Position numbers and translations under genes: made by a program. DNA of 64,000 nucleotides from Warburgia ugandensis (lineage: Eukaryota; Streptophyta; Magnoliopsida; Canellales; Canellaceae): assembly GCA_035236585.1 (NCBI GenBank), contig CP141126.1:9747001-9811000 (forward strand), read 5' to 3'. This document shows, in pieces, positions 11,349 to 21,052 of the stretch. The first letter of the stretch is position 1. Each line of letters begins with the position of its first letter. The notes under the pieces were generated by a model that saw only the letters and a list, made by a program, of their open reading frames with translations, had not been told where the DNA came from and did no database searches.

Positions 11349-11966
11349 CACTGTTGAGAGTTTTCCGCAAGTGCACGGCTGTTGTAGTTTAGCTGGTGCA
11401 AGTCCGGGTCGATTTCCACAGGGACTCGACTTAAATGTGGAGTTTACATAACTTTCAATTAATAATAAAAATACAAATAACACAAATAAACTAAGAATAA
11501 AAGAAAATCTCAGATTTATTTAATTGCTGAAACGTACAGACTTATTTATTCTAAAAGAAAAACAGAAAATGAAGCTAAATAACAGTCCTGGACAACACTG
11601 TCCCTGAATAGGCAAAATAAGGATAAAGTAGAAACCAGATTAGTCAGGGATATAAATGAAATTAAATTAGGGACCCAAATGGAATTAAAACAAGGACACA
11701 AATGGTATTAAAATGAGGACATGGTTGGTATTAATCATATCTAAAGAGGGCATGATTGGAAGTTCACTGGATTTCTGGTTTTAAACAAAAAAAACCAGAA
11801 ACTGGTGAAGGGGAAAACCAGAGAAGAAGGTGGAAGAGAAGGGAGAAGAAGAAGGAGAAGGAGGGAAGAGAGGGAAGGAGAAAGAGGGAACAGAGGAAAG
11901 GAATCTCGGCCGGTGCTGGGTTTGCCGGAAAGAGCAAGAGGAGATGGGGGTCAAGCGGAGGATCCG

Positions 11967-12055
<89 letters not shown>

Positions 12056-13139
12056 CTCCTCTACAGTTCAGCCTAAGGGGATTGAAGAGAAGGAGGCGTG
12101 GTGCGGTGATGAAGAAGAGGTGAAGGTAGAGAGTGGTGTAGACCGAGGTGTGCCAGTGAGATGGAAGATCTGGGAGGTCCGGTTAGTCTGGTTTTGCTGA
12201 GGATCAGAGAACGACAAAGGTAGAGGAAAAAAAATGACACCTGGCATTGGATGGTGAACAGAGCTGGGCTTTGTCTGAGCAGTGCAGTGTTGAAGCAAAA
12301 CCGCACAAAGAGGAGACCAAGCGTTGTCTAATGCGATGGAGGCAGGGGCCAGTGACTATGAACCGGAACAATTGGACTAGGTAGAAGAGGGTGCGATCTG
12401 GGCTTGGTGTGATGTAAAGGACGAGAGAGAGAAAGGAATCCGGGAAAATACTTGTTGGAGAGGAGAAAATGGTGAGAGGGAAGGTAGCTGTGGGAAAGAA
12501 AATAGAAAAGGAGAGGCAGGTGCGGCGGGGTTCTGGGTGACAATGAAAAGGGTGACGAAGGCAGGCTATGTGGAGAAGAAGATGGTGCTGGGGATAGTGG
12601 AGAAGAGAAGTGAGAATAGGGAGAGCATGAGAGGGAGGTAGAGAGAGAGAGAGTGGGGAACGGAAGAGACAGAGAGGAACAATCCTTCCGTCTCTCTCAG
12701 TGCAAGGGGTAGAAGCGTTGGAGAAGAGGGGAGCACCCAAGAGAAAAAAGTGTCTGGGCTCAGTTGCTTGCTCCTCCCCTTGAAGGAAGCAAAGCCAGCA
12801 CAAATATATTATTTTTTGTAAAACGTGCAGCCTGCCCATGCCTTGCCCATGCTTTGCCCATCATATCTTGCAGCATGCCCATGTGATGTTGCCATATGCA
12901 TCCTTGGTCAGCTTTGCCCAAATTTGTGGTATGGACCCATTAAGCAAATCTGAACCGTCCAATGTATTCTGGATTATCTGCAAAGCAAAATATAAAATTA
13001 GAATTAACTTATATAGGTAATTAACTATAATAATCATCTAATCGTTTAAATTTTCAAATTAACAGTTAGATGGTCCATTATAGCTAAAATTGATTCAAAA
13101 TCACAAAATTACCTTATTAATTGATCTAATAAAATAGGA
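11349..13139. mobile_element. Unidentified 1.8-kb insert inside copia gag
   Basis: This sequence is not copia and separates the two 140-bp gag repeats. It begins near CTGTTGAGAGTTTTCCGCAA, then GTGCACGGCTGTTGTAGTTT and GGGTCGATTTCCACAGGGAC, a motif I associate with plant repeats. It then runs through an AT-rich stretch, a purine-rich block, a long GA microsatellite (11970-12053), and an AT-rich end. Frames in the purine-rich part (11756-12200 plus, 12204-12839 minus) are low-complexity and not credible genes. No terminal inverted repeat was seen. Confidence 0.6.
11970..12053. repeat. (GA)n microsatellite
   Basis: About 84 bp of uninterrupted GA, inside the gag insert. Confidence 0.97.
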
Positions 13140-13279
13140 TAAATGGTCTCTTAACGAGCTCATTTTTCGTTGTGTGCAAGAGGAGGATAGACTAAAGCAA
13201 GAAAAGACTGAAAGTGCTCACTTAACAAGTACTTTTAAGGACAAGAACAAGAAAATGAATAAGGAAGCTGCAAGTGGTC
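13140..13279 (+). repeat. 140-bp direct repeat, right copy
   Basis: Second copy of the gag segment at 11209-11348, offset by exactly 1931 bp with no indels seen. The copia coding sequence continues naturally from this copy (QKKQQKK and onward), not from the left one. Confidence 0.92.
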
Positions 13280-14144
13280 TACCTCAAAAGAAACAGCAAA
13301 AGAAATGAAATGAGGAATTTGGCTATTACTTTTGCGAGAATCCTATACACATGAAGCAGGACTATACCAAATATCACGCTTAGCATGCAAAGAAAGGTAC
13401 GCTTCTCACTTTGGTTTGTTCTGAGGTTACTTTAGCTTCAGTACCTAGACACACTTGGTGGATAGATTCTGGTGTTACTACTCACATTAGTGTGTCTATG
13501 CAGGGTTGCCTAAGTTGCCCAAGGCCAAATGAGGCTGAAAGATTCATCTATGTGGACGATGAAAAATCAATGGAGGTTGAGGTGATAGATACATTTAGGT
13601 TATTATTAAAGACCGGTTATTATTTGGATTTAAAAGAGACATATGTTGTACCGTCTTTTAGACAAAATTTGGTTTCTATTTCTCTTTTGGACAAATTTGG
13701 TTATTGTTGTTTATTTGGAAATAATCAATTTAGCCTCTTTCTAAATTCCAATATTGTTGGTATCAGTTCTTTGTCATTTTATAATAACCTTTATTTGCTT
13801 GATACTATTGCCTCTTTTAATGAAACCTTGCATGTGAGTTCACATGGTATAAAGTGCAAATTAACGAATGAAAATTCTGCTTTACTCTGACACAAACGTT
13901 TAGGGCATATATCTAAACAAAGAATTAAAAGACTTATGTCAGATGAAATTCTTGATCTCCTTGATTTGTTAGATTTTCAAGTCTGTGTTGAGTGCATTAA
14001 GGGAAAACAGACAAACATAAGAAGATTAGGTGCCAACAAATTTTCAGACATCTTAGAACTAATACATATGGATATTTGTGGGTCATTCCCTATGGCTTCG
14101 TGGAATGGTCAACAATATTTTATTACGTTCATAGACAAATTTTT
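13280..14144 (+). pseudogene. pol: copia gag end, protease and 5' half of integrase
   Basis: After a damaged zinc knuckle (13315-13385, around FCENPIHMKQDYTKYH with the usual cysteine pattern incomplete) comes the aspartic protease signature WWIDSGVTTHIS (about 13456-13491), with the DSG catalytic triplet present. The pre-integrase zinc-binding segment HKRLGHISKQ...CVECIKGK follows at about 13890-14010, with a stop just before it. The integrase core starts with HMDICGSF, carrying the first catalytic Asp, and breaks at FITFIDKF where the LINE is inserted. Confidence 0.9.
14133..14144. repeat. Left target-site duplication of the LINE
   Basis: AGACAAATTTTT here corresponds to AGACAATTTTT at 17642-17652, with one A fewer. 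The integrase reading resumes directly after the right copy. Confidence 0.8.
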
Positions 14145-14201
14145 GCAACTCCACCAATGCCAGCCCCAAGCCTAAATGAAAAAGGAGGAGAGTCTTATGT
14201 C

Positions 14202-14478
14202 AGGTGCTAACCGGCAATGGAGAAGTTGAAGATGATTTTGTTATTTCTTTCTTACTAATGAATATGCATTTGTATATTAGTTTGCGAGGAAGAAATGAAA
14301 ATCATCTCCAACTTCTTAAAATATGGCAACCCTTGCATCAGGTGCTAGCCGGTAAGGGTGAAGCTGAAGATGATTTTGTTATTTCTTTTTGCTTGCAAAT
14401 GAATATGTATTTGCATATTAGTTTGTAAGGAAGAAATAAAAATCATCTTCAGCTTCTTAAAACTATGGCAACCCTAAC
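14202..14478 (+). repeat. Two tandem 138-bp units, each a long hairpin
   Basis: Unit 1 (14202-14339) and unit 2 (14340-14478) each hold inverted arms of about 30 bp. In unit 1 they lie at 14221-14253 and 14287-14316, in unit 2 at about 14360-14390 and 14428-14459. The arm motif GAAGTTGAAGATGATTTT in unit 1 becomes GAAGCTGAAGATGATTTT in unit 2, and the opposite arm changes to match. Confidence 0.85.
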
Positions 14479-14512
14479 ATGCCATAAATCGAAAAATGAC
14501 ATTCCCTAAAGA

Positions 14513-14718
14513 TAGGGTGTTCCCCATAAGCAACGCGTTGCATCATATCCCGGGTGCAGTGAAAAATAGGCAAGGTTGCTAGGGGCGTTCTCCTAGAAGT
14601 GACGAGCTACATCGGATCCCGGGTGTAGTGAAATATTGGTAAGGGTTGCTAGAGCGTCCCCTCAGACGCGATGCGCCGCATTAGAACCTAGGTGCAGTGA
14701 AAAGTGGACATGGGTTCA
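14513..14718 (+). repeat. Three degenerate tandem units of about 67-70 bp in the LINE 5' region
   Basis: Units begin at about 14513, 14580 and 14650. Each opens with TAGGG/TAGAG, has a GCGTTCTCC-like block, then a CCCGGGTGCAGTGAAA-like block (CCTAGGTGCAGTGAAA in the third), and closes near GGTTGC or GGTTC. They probably act as an internal promoter array, as repeat arrays do in other LINEs. That role is inference. Confidence 0.75.
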
Positions 14719-14759
14719 TGCCATGGAGGTCGAGAAGGGCGATGGTAAATAGGATATCT

Positions 14760-15540
14760 CAAGAGCATAAGATTTGTTTCGCCACATGGAATATAGGGAC
14801 ATTGACAAGTAAGAGTTTGGAGTTAGTAGACACGATGAAACGTAAGAGAGTCAACATTGCTTGTATCTAAGAAACCAAGTGGAAAAGGGCAAAAGCTAAA
14901 AAAATCGATGGGTATAAATTATAGTATGTAGGAAAGGACAATAACATAAATTATGTAGGAATAATAGTGGATAAGGAATTAAAGGACAAAGTTGTAGACG
15001 TTAAAAGAATTAGTGATAGAATTATAATAATAAAACTTGTTCTAGGAGAGCAGATTATAAATGTTATAAGTGCATACGCACCACAAGTAGGGTTACAAAA
15101 TATAATCAAGAGACAGTTTTGAGAAGATATGGAGGAAGTCATGCAAGAAATTTCCAACACTGAGGTGATATTTATAGGAGCAGACTTAAATGGCCATGTA
15201 GGAAAAGAAAAGGAAGGATATGATAGAATACACAAAAGGTGTGGTATAGGTGAACAAAATGAGATGGTGGAGAATATCCTTGATTTTTCTTTGTCATATA
15301 ACCTAGCTATTACAAATACACTCTTTAAGAGGAGGGATGAACACTTAATAACCTTTAAGAGTGGACTTCATAAAAGCCAAATAAACTTTTTTCTACTTAG
15401 GAATAATGAACGATCTATGTGTAGTAAGATGATACCTGGTGAGAGTTTAACCTCACAGCATAGGTTAATGGTTATAGATATTCATATCAAAAGATGGAAG
15501 AAAAGAAATGAACCTAATAGGTATCCAAAAATTAAGTGAT
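14760..15540 (+). pseudogene. RTE LINE endonuclease domain
   Basis: Conserved pieces in order: FATWNIGTLTSKSLELVDTM; then IACI, stop, ETKW (Gln of QETKW replaced by a stop); VISAYAPQVG; FIGADLNGHVG; and LITFKSG. These match the apurinic-like endonuclease that nicks target DNA in RTE elements. Three or more in-frame stops occur before 15130. The cleanest open stretch is 15129-15539. Confidence 0.85.
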
Positions 15541-16052
15541 GGAACTTAAAAGGAGAGAAAATAACCTCATTCACAAATAAGTTGATGGTAGAAGGAAATT
15601 AGAACTATGAAACAGAAGTAAATACCATGTGGATTAATATTGATGAGTCCATTAAGAAAGTGGCAAAAGATGTCTTAGGAGTATCTAAAGGTAAAAGGTA
15701 ATTAGTAAAGGAAACATAGTAGTGGAGTGAAATAGTGTAAAAAGTTATTAAAGAAAAACGGATGTGTTTTAAAGCATGGTAGAAGACTAGAAATAATAAA
15801 AACTATGAACAATATAAGAATGCTAAAAAGGTTGCTAAGAGAATAGTAAATGAGGCTAAACTTAAAGCATATGATGAGTTCTATAATAGACTAGGAACAA
15901 GAGAAGGTGAGAAAGATGTGTTTAAACTTACAAAAGTAAGAAACCGAAAGGTTAAGAACTTATATCATGTTAGGTGCATTAGAAGAGATGATCAAAGGGT
16001 ATTAGTCAAAGATGATGAGATCAAACAAAGGTGGGAAACATAATTTCAAAAA

Positions 16053-17607
16053 TTGTTAAATGACAATGGCTTTGAGAATATAGGGATTAAAAATACAATA
16101 AATCTAAATAACATTAGATATTATAGATATGAATGTAGGATTAGAATACTTGAAGTGAAAGAGGCCTTGAAAAGGATGAAATCAGGAAAGGCCATGGGGC
16201 CCGATGGTATACCAATAGAGGTTTGGAAGCATATGGGAGATATTGAGTTAGTTTGGTTGACCAAGTTGTTTAACAAGATTATAAAATCAGAGAAAATGCC
16301 TAATGAGTGGAGGAAAATCTCTATTGTACTAATTTATAAGATTAAAGGAGACATACAGAGTTGCACTAATTATCGAGGGATCAAACTTATGAGCCACACT
16401 ATGAAACTTTTTGAAAGAGTGATTGAAAAGAGGCTATGACATGAAACAAGTGTGTCGGAGAATTAGTTTAGTTCTATGCCTAGGAGGTCTACCATGAAAG
16501 CTATTTTCTTACTACGACAATTAGTAAAGAAATATAGGGAGAGGAGGAAAGACCTCTGCATGGTCTTTATCAACTTAGAGAAAGCTTATGATAGAGTCCC
16601 TAGAGAGTTAATATGGAGGGTGTTGGGCGATAAAGGGGTTTCGCAGGGGCATATGACATAATTAAAGATATGTGTGAGGGAGTGGTAACACATGTTAAGA
16701 CCATTAGTGGCGAGACTGGTGATTTTCCTGTCACTATAGGATTGCACCAAGGATCAGCATTGAGCCCATACCTTTTCACATTGGTTATGGATGAGTTAAC
16801 AAAACATCTGCACAAAGAGATTCCCTGGTGCATGCTATTTGTAAATGATATAGTCTTACTTGATGAGACAAGGGAGGGTGTAAATATAAAGGTAGAGTTA
16901 TGGAGAAAAGCATTAGAATCTAAAGGATTTAAAATTAGCCGAACTAAGACAAAATATATGGAATGCAATTTTAGCAAGGAGAGTAGGAGTGGAACACCAT
17001 TTAAGATTGATAACCAAGAAGTCCCCGTAAAAGACCACTTTCAGTACTTAGGATTAATGATTGATAAGAGTGGAGAGATTGAGAGGGAGGTTACCCAGAG
17101 AATTCAAGTGGGTTGGAACAAATGGAGATGTGTGTATCTAGAGTTTTGTGTGATCGATGGGTGCCACTCAAGCTAAAAGGAAAATTCTATAGGATGGTTA
17201 TAAGATCGACCATGCTCTATGGATTAGAGTGTTGGGCAGTTAAGGAACATCATGCTCATAAGATGAGCGTTGCAAAAATGAAGATGTTGAGATGGATGAG
17301 TGATAACACAAGAAAGGATAGAATTAGAAATGTAAATATTAGAGAAAATTTAAGGGTAGCACCAATAGGTAACAAGCTGAGGGAGATTAGACTTAGATGG
17401 TTTAGACATGTTCAACGGAGACCAACAACATCACCGGTTAGAAGGAGTGAGGCAATACAAGTAGAAGGTTCTAAAATGGCAAGGGGAAGGCCCAAAAGAA
17501 CATTGATAGGAGTGGTGAGGAAAGATTTAAAAACTTTGGGACTAAATGAAACTATGGTACTTAATAGAGAGGAATGGAGGAATAAGATTCATGTGGCCGA
17601 CTCCTAA
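16053..17607 (+). pseudogene. RTE LINE reverse transcriptase and C-terminus
   Basis: The pieces lie in successive frames. LKRMKSGKAMGPDGIPIEVW is the RT entry motif (about 16165-16225). [16 protein letters not shown] carries the first catalytic Asp region (about 16570-16615; the usual DLEKAYD is NLEKAYD here). GLHQGSALSPYLFTLVMDEL follows at about 16740-16795. The active-site box reads FVNDIVLLDE (about 16840), where active elements have FADD, so a catalytic Asp is Asn. The downstream region LYGLECWAVK to RWFRHVQRR to RGRPKRT is the usual RTE C-terminus. Frame changes at 16440, 16660 and about 17140. Confidence 0.9.
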
Positions 17608-17641
17608 TTAGGATAAGGTCTTAATGATGATGATGATGATG

Positions 17642-18340
17642 AGACAATTTTTCGCGTTATGGCTACCTTTATTTCATTCATGAGAAGTCTCAATCACTGG
17701 ACGTGTTTAAGGTATTCAAGGCTGAAGTTGAGGACTAACTTGAGAAAAGCATTAAGGCTATCAAATTTGACCATGGTGTTGAGTACTATGGAAAATATGA
17801 CGGATTAGGTGAACAACGTCTAGGACTATTTGCCAAATTCTTAGGGGAGTGCCGTATAGTCCCACAGTACACCACGGCGAGAAGTCCTAGCATGAATGGT
17901 GTTGCTGAGAGATGAAACAAAACATTAAAGGACATAGTGAGGAGTATGATTAGTTATACATACGACCTTACCAGATTCACTCTAGGGAGAGGCACTCAAA
18001 ACTTTAGCTTACATCCTTAACAGAGTTCCAACAAGGTAGCGACTAAAACTCCTTATGAATTATGGACGTGCAAGAAGCCCAGTATAAAGCATTTACACAT
18101 TTGGGGTTGTCCAGTTGAGGCAAGCCCTTATAGGCCAAATGAAAAGAAATTGGACTCAAGAACAGTCAGCAGTTATTTTTTGGGTACTATGAATGGTCTC
18201 GGGGGTACAAATTTTATGATCTCACTACTAGGTCCTTTTATGAGACGGGATATGCCCGATTCTTTGAAGATATTGAGTTTGGGGAGAGAGATAAGGTTAA
18301 AGACTTTGTCTTTAAAGAGAAATATTTTTCTCTTCCTATG
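17642..18340 (+). pseudogene. pol: copia integrase, 3' half
   Basis: The integrase resumes as RYGYLYFIHEKSQSLDVFKV, then KFDHGVEYYGK (second catalytic Asp), and RSPSMNGVAER followed by a stop (the catalytic Glu is in that block). The C-terminal region then continues in shifted frames to about 18340. It would splice the cDNA into the genome in an active element. Confidence 0.85.
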
Positions 18341-20167
18341 ATTGTTATTAACAATGATCGGGCTCCTATTCCTGGTGTTGTTCAAGAAGCAATACTAGAA
18401 CCACAAGATAATGTTGAAAATCTTTCTAATCAAGGTTTACAAATTATTCCTGGAGAACAAACTCAACAACCTCAAGAACAGATGCCATTAAGGAGATCCA
18501 CTAGAGAAAGGAGAAGTGCAGTTTCTGATAATTATATCATATTTCTCCAAGAACATGAGGATGACATTGGATTGGTGGAAGATGATCCGATCAACTTTCA
18601 TTAAGCCATGCAAAGTAATAATTCTCAGAAGTGGATTGATGCCATGAATAAAGAAATTAAGTCCATGAGAGACAATGACGTTTGAGAACTCGTCCCATTA
18701 CCTGAAGGTGCAAAGCCCATTGGTTGCAAAAGGATATTTAAAACCAAGAGAGATTTAAAGGGTGATGTGAAGAGATATAAGGTGTGTTTTGTTGCAAAGG
18801 GCTTCACTCAAAAGAAAGACATTGATTATAATGAGACTTCCTCTCCAGTTTCATCGAAAAACTCTTTCAAGACAATAATGGCATTAGTGGCATATTTTGA
18901 CCTTGAGTTACATTAGATGGATGTAAAGACTGCATTTCTCAATGACGACATTGATGAGACAATTTATATGTTGCAGCTAGAAAACTTTGTGTCGGGAGGT
19001 ACAAAGAATATAGTTTGCAAATTAAGAAAATCTATGTATGAGCTTAAGCAAGCTTCTCGTCAATGATATTACAAATTCTATCAAGTTATTATCTCATTTG
19101 GTTTTGAGATTAATGCGGTTGATAATTGTGTATACCACAAGTTCAGTAGGAGTAAACACATATTCCTAGTTTTATATGTCGATGACATATTACTTACCAA
19201 CAACGATATAGGCTTGTTGCACGAAACCAAGAGATTTCTATCAAAGAAATTTGAGATGAAAGATCTTGGGAATGCATCTTTTGTATTAGGAATCCAGATA
19301 TATCGGGATCACTCTCAGGGTATTCTTGGATTATCACAAAGGAGCTATATCGAAAAGGTACTTAAAAGATTTGGCATGTAAGATTGCAAACCAGGAGACA
19401 CCCCTGTTGCTAAGCAAGACAAGTTCAGTATCAATCAATGCCCCAAGAATGATTTTGAAACTAAGGAAATGCAGAAGATTTCAGATGCTTTAGTAGTGGG
19501 GATTCTGAAGTATGCTCAGGTTTGTACACGTCCGAATATTGTGTACATTGCTGGGATGTTAGGCAGATATTTGAGCAATCTGGGAATAGATAATTGAAAA
19601 GTATCCAAATGGGTCATGCAGTATCTTTAGAGAACAAGACATTACATGCTCACATACAGGAGGTTGAATAAGGTAGAGATCATTGGGTATTCGGATTTCG
19701 ACTTTGCTGGATGCCAAGACAGTCGTAGATCCACTTCAGGCTATATCTATCTACTTGCTGGAGGATCTATCTCCTAGAAGAGTGCTAAGCAGATGCTCAT
19801 TGCTTCTTCCACCATGGCAGCTGAGTTTATAGCATGTTATGAGGCATCCAACCATGAGATATAGCTATAGAATTTTGTCACAGGACTGCAAATTGTGGAT
19901 GGAATTGAAAGGCCACTTAAGATATTTTGTGACAATAAGTCGGCAGTTTTATATTCCAACAACAATAGGAGCTCGATGAAGTCAAAGCATATAGACATCA
20001 AGTTCCTAGTTGTTAAAGAAGGAGTTCAGAGTAGTTAAGTGTCTATAGAGCATATTGGCACAAACTCCATGATTGCAGATCCGCTTACTAAGGGGTTACC
20101 ACCCAAGGTCTTTCACGGGCATACTACTCATATGGGTGTTGTATCATTTGATGATATGCTGGATTAG
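18341..20167 (+). pseudogene. pol: copia reverse transcriptase and RNase H
   Basis: The connector PLRRSTRERR leads into the RT: MQSNNSQKWIDAMNKEIKSM, FVAKGFTQKKDIDYNETSSP, MDVKTAFLNDDIDETIYMLQ, and an intact catalytic box LYVDDILLTNND at about 19171-19206. RNase H follows with GYSDFDFAGCQDSRRSTSGY (first Asp), AEFIACYEA (Glu) and FCDNKSAVLYS (Asp), and the typical end SMIADPLTKGLPPKVF. At least ten in-frame stops, many TGG to TAG or TGA, make it non-functional. Confidence 0.93.
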
Positions 20168-20552
20168 TGGAAGTTTGTATTTATATGCTTTTCTGTTTTA
20201 GACACATCTTGTGTTTATGGATATTTTCTGCAGAAATAAAGTATTCAATTCTATTTTTCACTCTGATTTGGTTTTAATTTGATCTCATAAGGAATAAAGA
20301 TGGACTAGATCGAAATAGGCATGCTTAGATCACATTACATGTAATTTCCATGCTACATATCCATACTTGATTTATGTCGTTTGGTTATGTTAATATATGT
20401 GACCATGGATGGCTTTAGTTATAATATATGTAATGAAGATCGCATTGATCCTATATTGGAATAATTAATGGACAAGATTGTTCGAGGATATTTTGTGATA
20501 GCAAAATTTTTTGAGCTCTTAAGGTTATAATTTGATATATAATTATAAAGTA

Positions 20553-20570
20553 ATATATATATATATATAT
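20553..20570. repeat. (TA)n microsatellite before the purine tract
   Basis: Short run of AT dinucleotides directly upstream of the polypurine tract. Confidence 0.9.
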
Positions 20571-20585
20571 AGTCCAAGAGGGAGG
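20571..20585 (+). other. Polypurine tract
   Basis: AGTCCAAGAGGGAGG directly precedes the 3' LTR, the position where plus-strand DNA synthesis is primed. Confidence 0.85.
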
Positions 20586-20586
20586 T

Positions 20587-21052
20587 TGTTAGATATTAGA
20601 TGTATATATGTATATATACAAATTGTATATTATATGCTATCATATGTGTTTGGCCTAAATTAAAGTGATCTAATAAGTTTAAGGTTAAATGGGTCATAGT
20701 CATCTCAAAAGGTATGATTTTGTTATGTGTAGATAACTAATCTCTAATTTCTATTTTATGATAGGCTAAAATAACAAATAACGAAAGGGGATATAGTTAG
20801 AAATGGTTATGGTCCCCAAATTGTACGTATGATTCTTTTTTGACATCCCATCATCAGAAAATAGGGAATACCATTATCTAGGAAGGTCATACGCATCAGT
20901 TTGGAAGATCATGAACCGCAAAGCTCAAGGATCACATCAGGACTCATGGATTCAGGTACGCTTCCGCATCTAGTCTTTATTTTTGATGATTTTTGTGAAG
21001 GATCTTGGTGTGATGAATGAATATTCATCAATAAAGTATATTAAAGACAACA
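20587..21052 (+). repeat. 3' LTR of the copia element
   Basis: Starts TGTTAGATATTAG and ends AAAGACAACA, matching the 5' LTR over its full length except for the 43-bp duplication and scattered substitutions. An AT-rich expansion lies near its start. Confidence 0.93.

Larger units (their letters stand above)
14145..17641 (+). mobile_element. RTE-clade non-LTR retrotransposon (LINE), near full length, inactive
   Basis: The element lies between short duplications of copia integrase sequence. It has a structured 5' region (14202-14718), an AP-like endonuclease (about 14760-15540), a reverse transcriptase (about 16140-17000), a C-terminal domain (to about 17605) and a GAT-repeat 3' tail (17623-17641). 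A GAT/ATG-repeat tail and no poly-A are typical of the RTE clade. The coding part has numerous stops and at least one catalytic substitution, so it is dead. Two 5'-truncated relatives sit at 39250-39535 and 49250-49656. Confidence 0.92.
9078..21052 (+). mobile_element. Ty1/copia LTR retrotransposon, nested and inactive
   Basis: Two direct LTRs (9078-9578 and 20587-21052) start TGTT and end AACA. An initiator-Met tRNA primer site follows the left LTR and a purine tract precedes the right one. The internal order gag, protease, integrase, reverse transcriptase, RNase H is that of Ty1/copia. The body has many stops and is interrupted twice: by an unidentified 1.8-kb insert in gag (11349-13139) and by an RTE LINE in integrase (about 14145-17641). 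The LTRs differ by very roughly 8-10 percent by eye, so insertion is old. The flanking 5-mers ATTCT and TTTCT agree at four of five bases and are a likely decayed target-site duplication. Confidence 0.93.

Noticed and set aside
11756..12200. Overlapping frames of 97-131 residues, rich in Arg, Glu and Gly
   Set aside because: They are the translation of a GA microsatellite and purine-rich flank in several frames at once.
12204..12839. Minus-strand frame of 211 residues
   Set aside because: It is the antisense of the same purine-rich block, Ser/Leu/Pro-biased with no domain, inside an insertion in a dead retroelement.
14202..14718. CRISPR-like repeat array
   Set aside because: Units are contiguous, long and diverged with no spacers, and lie in a plant LINE.
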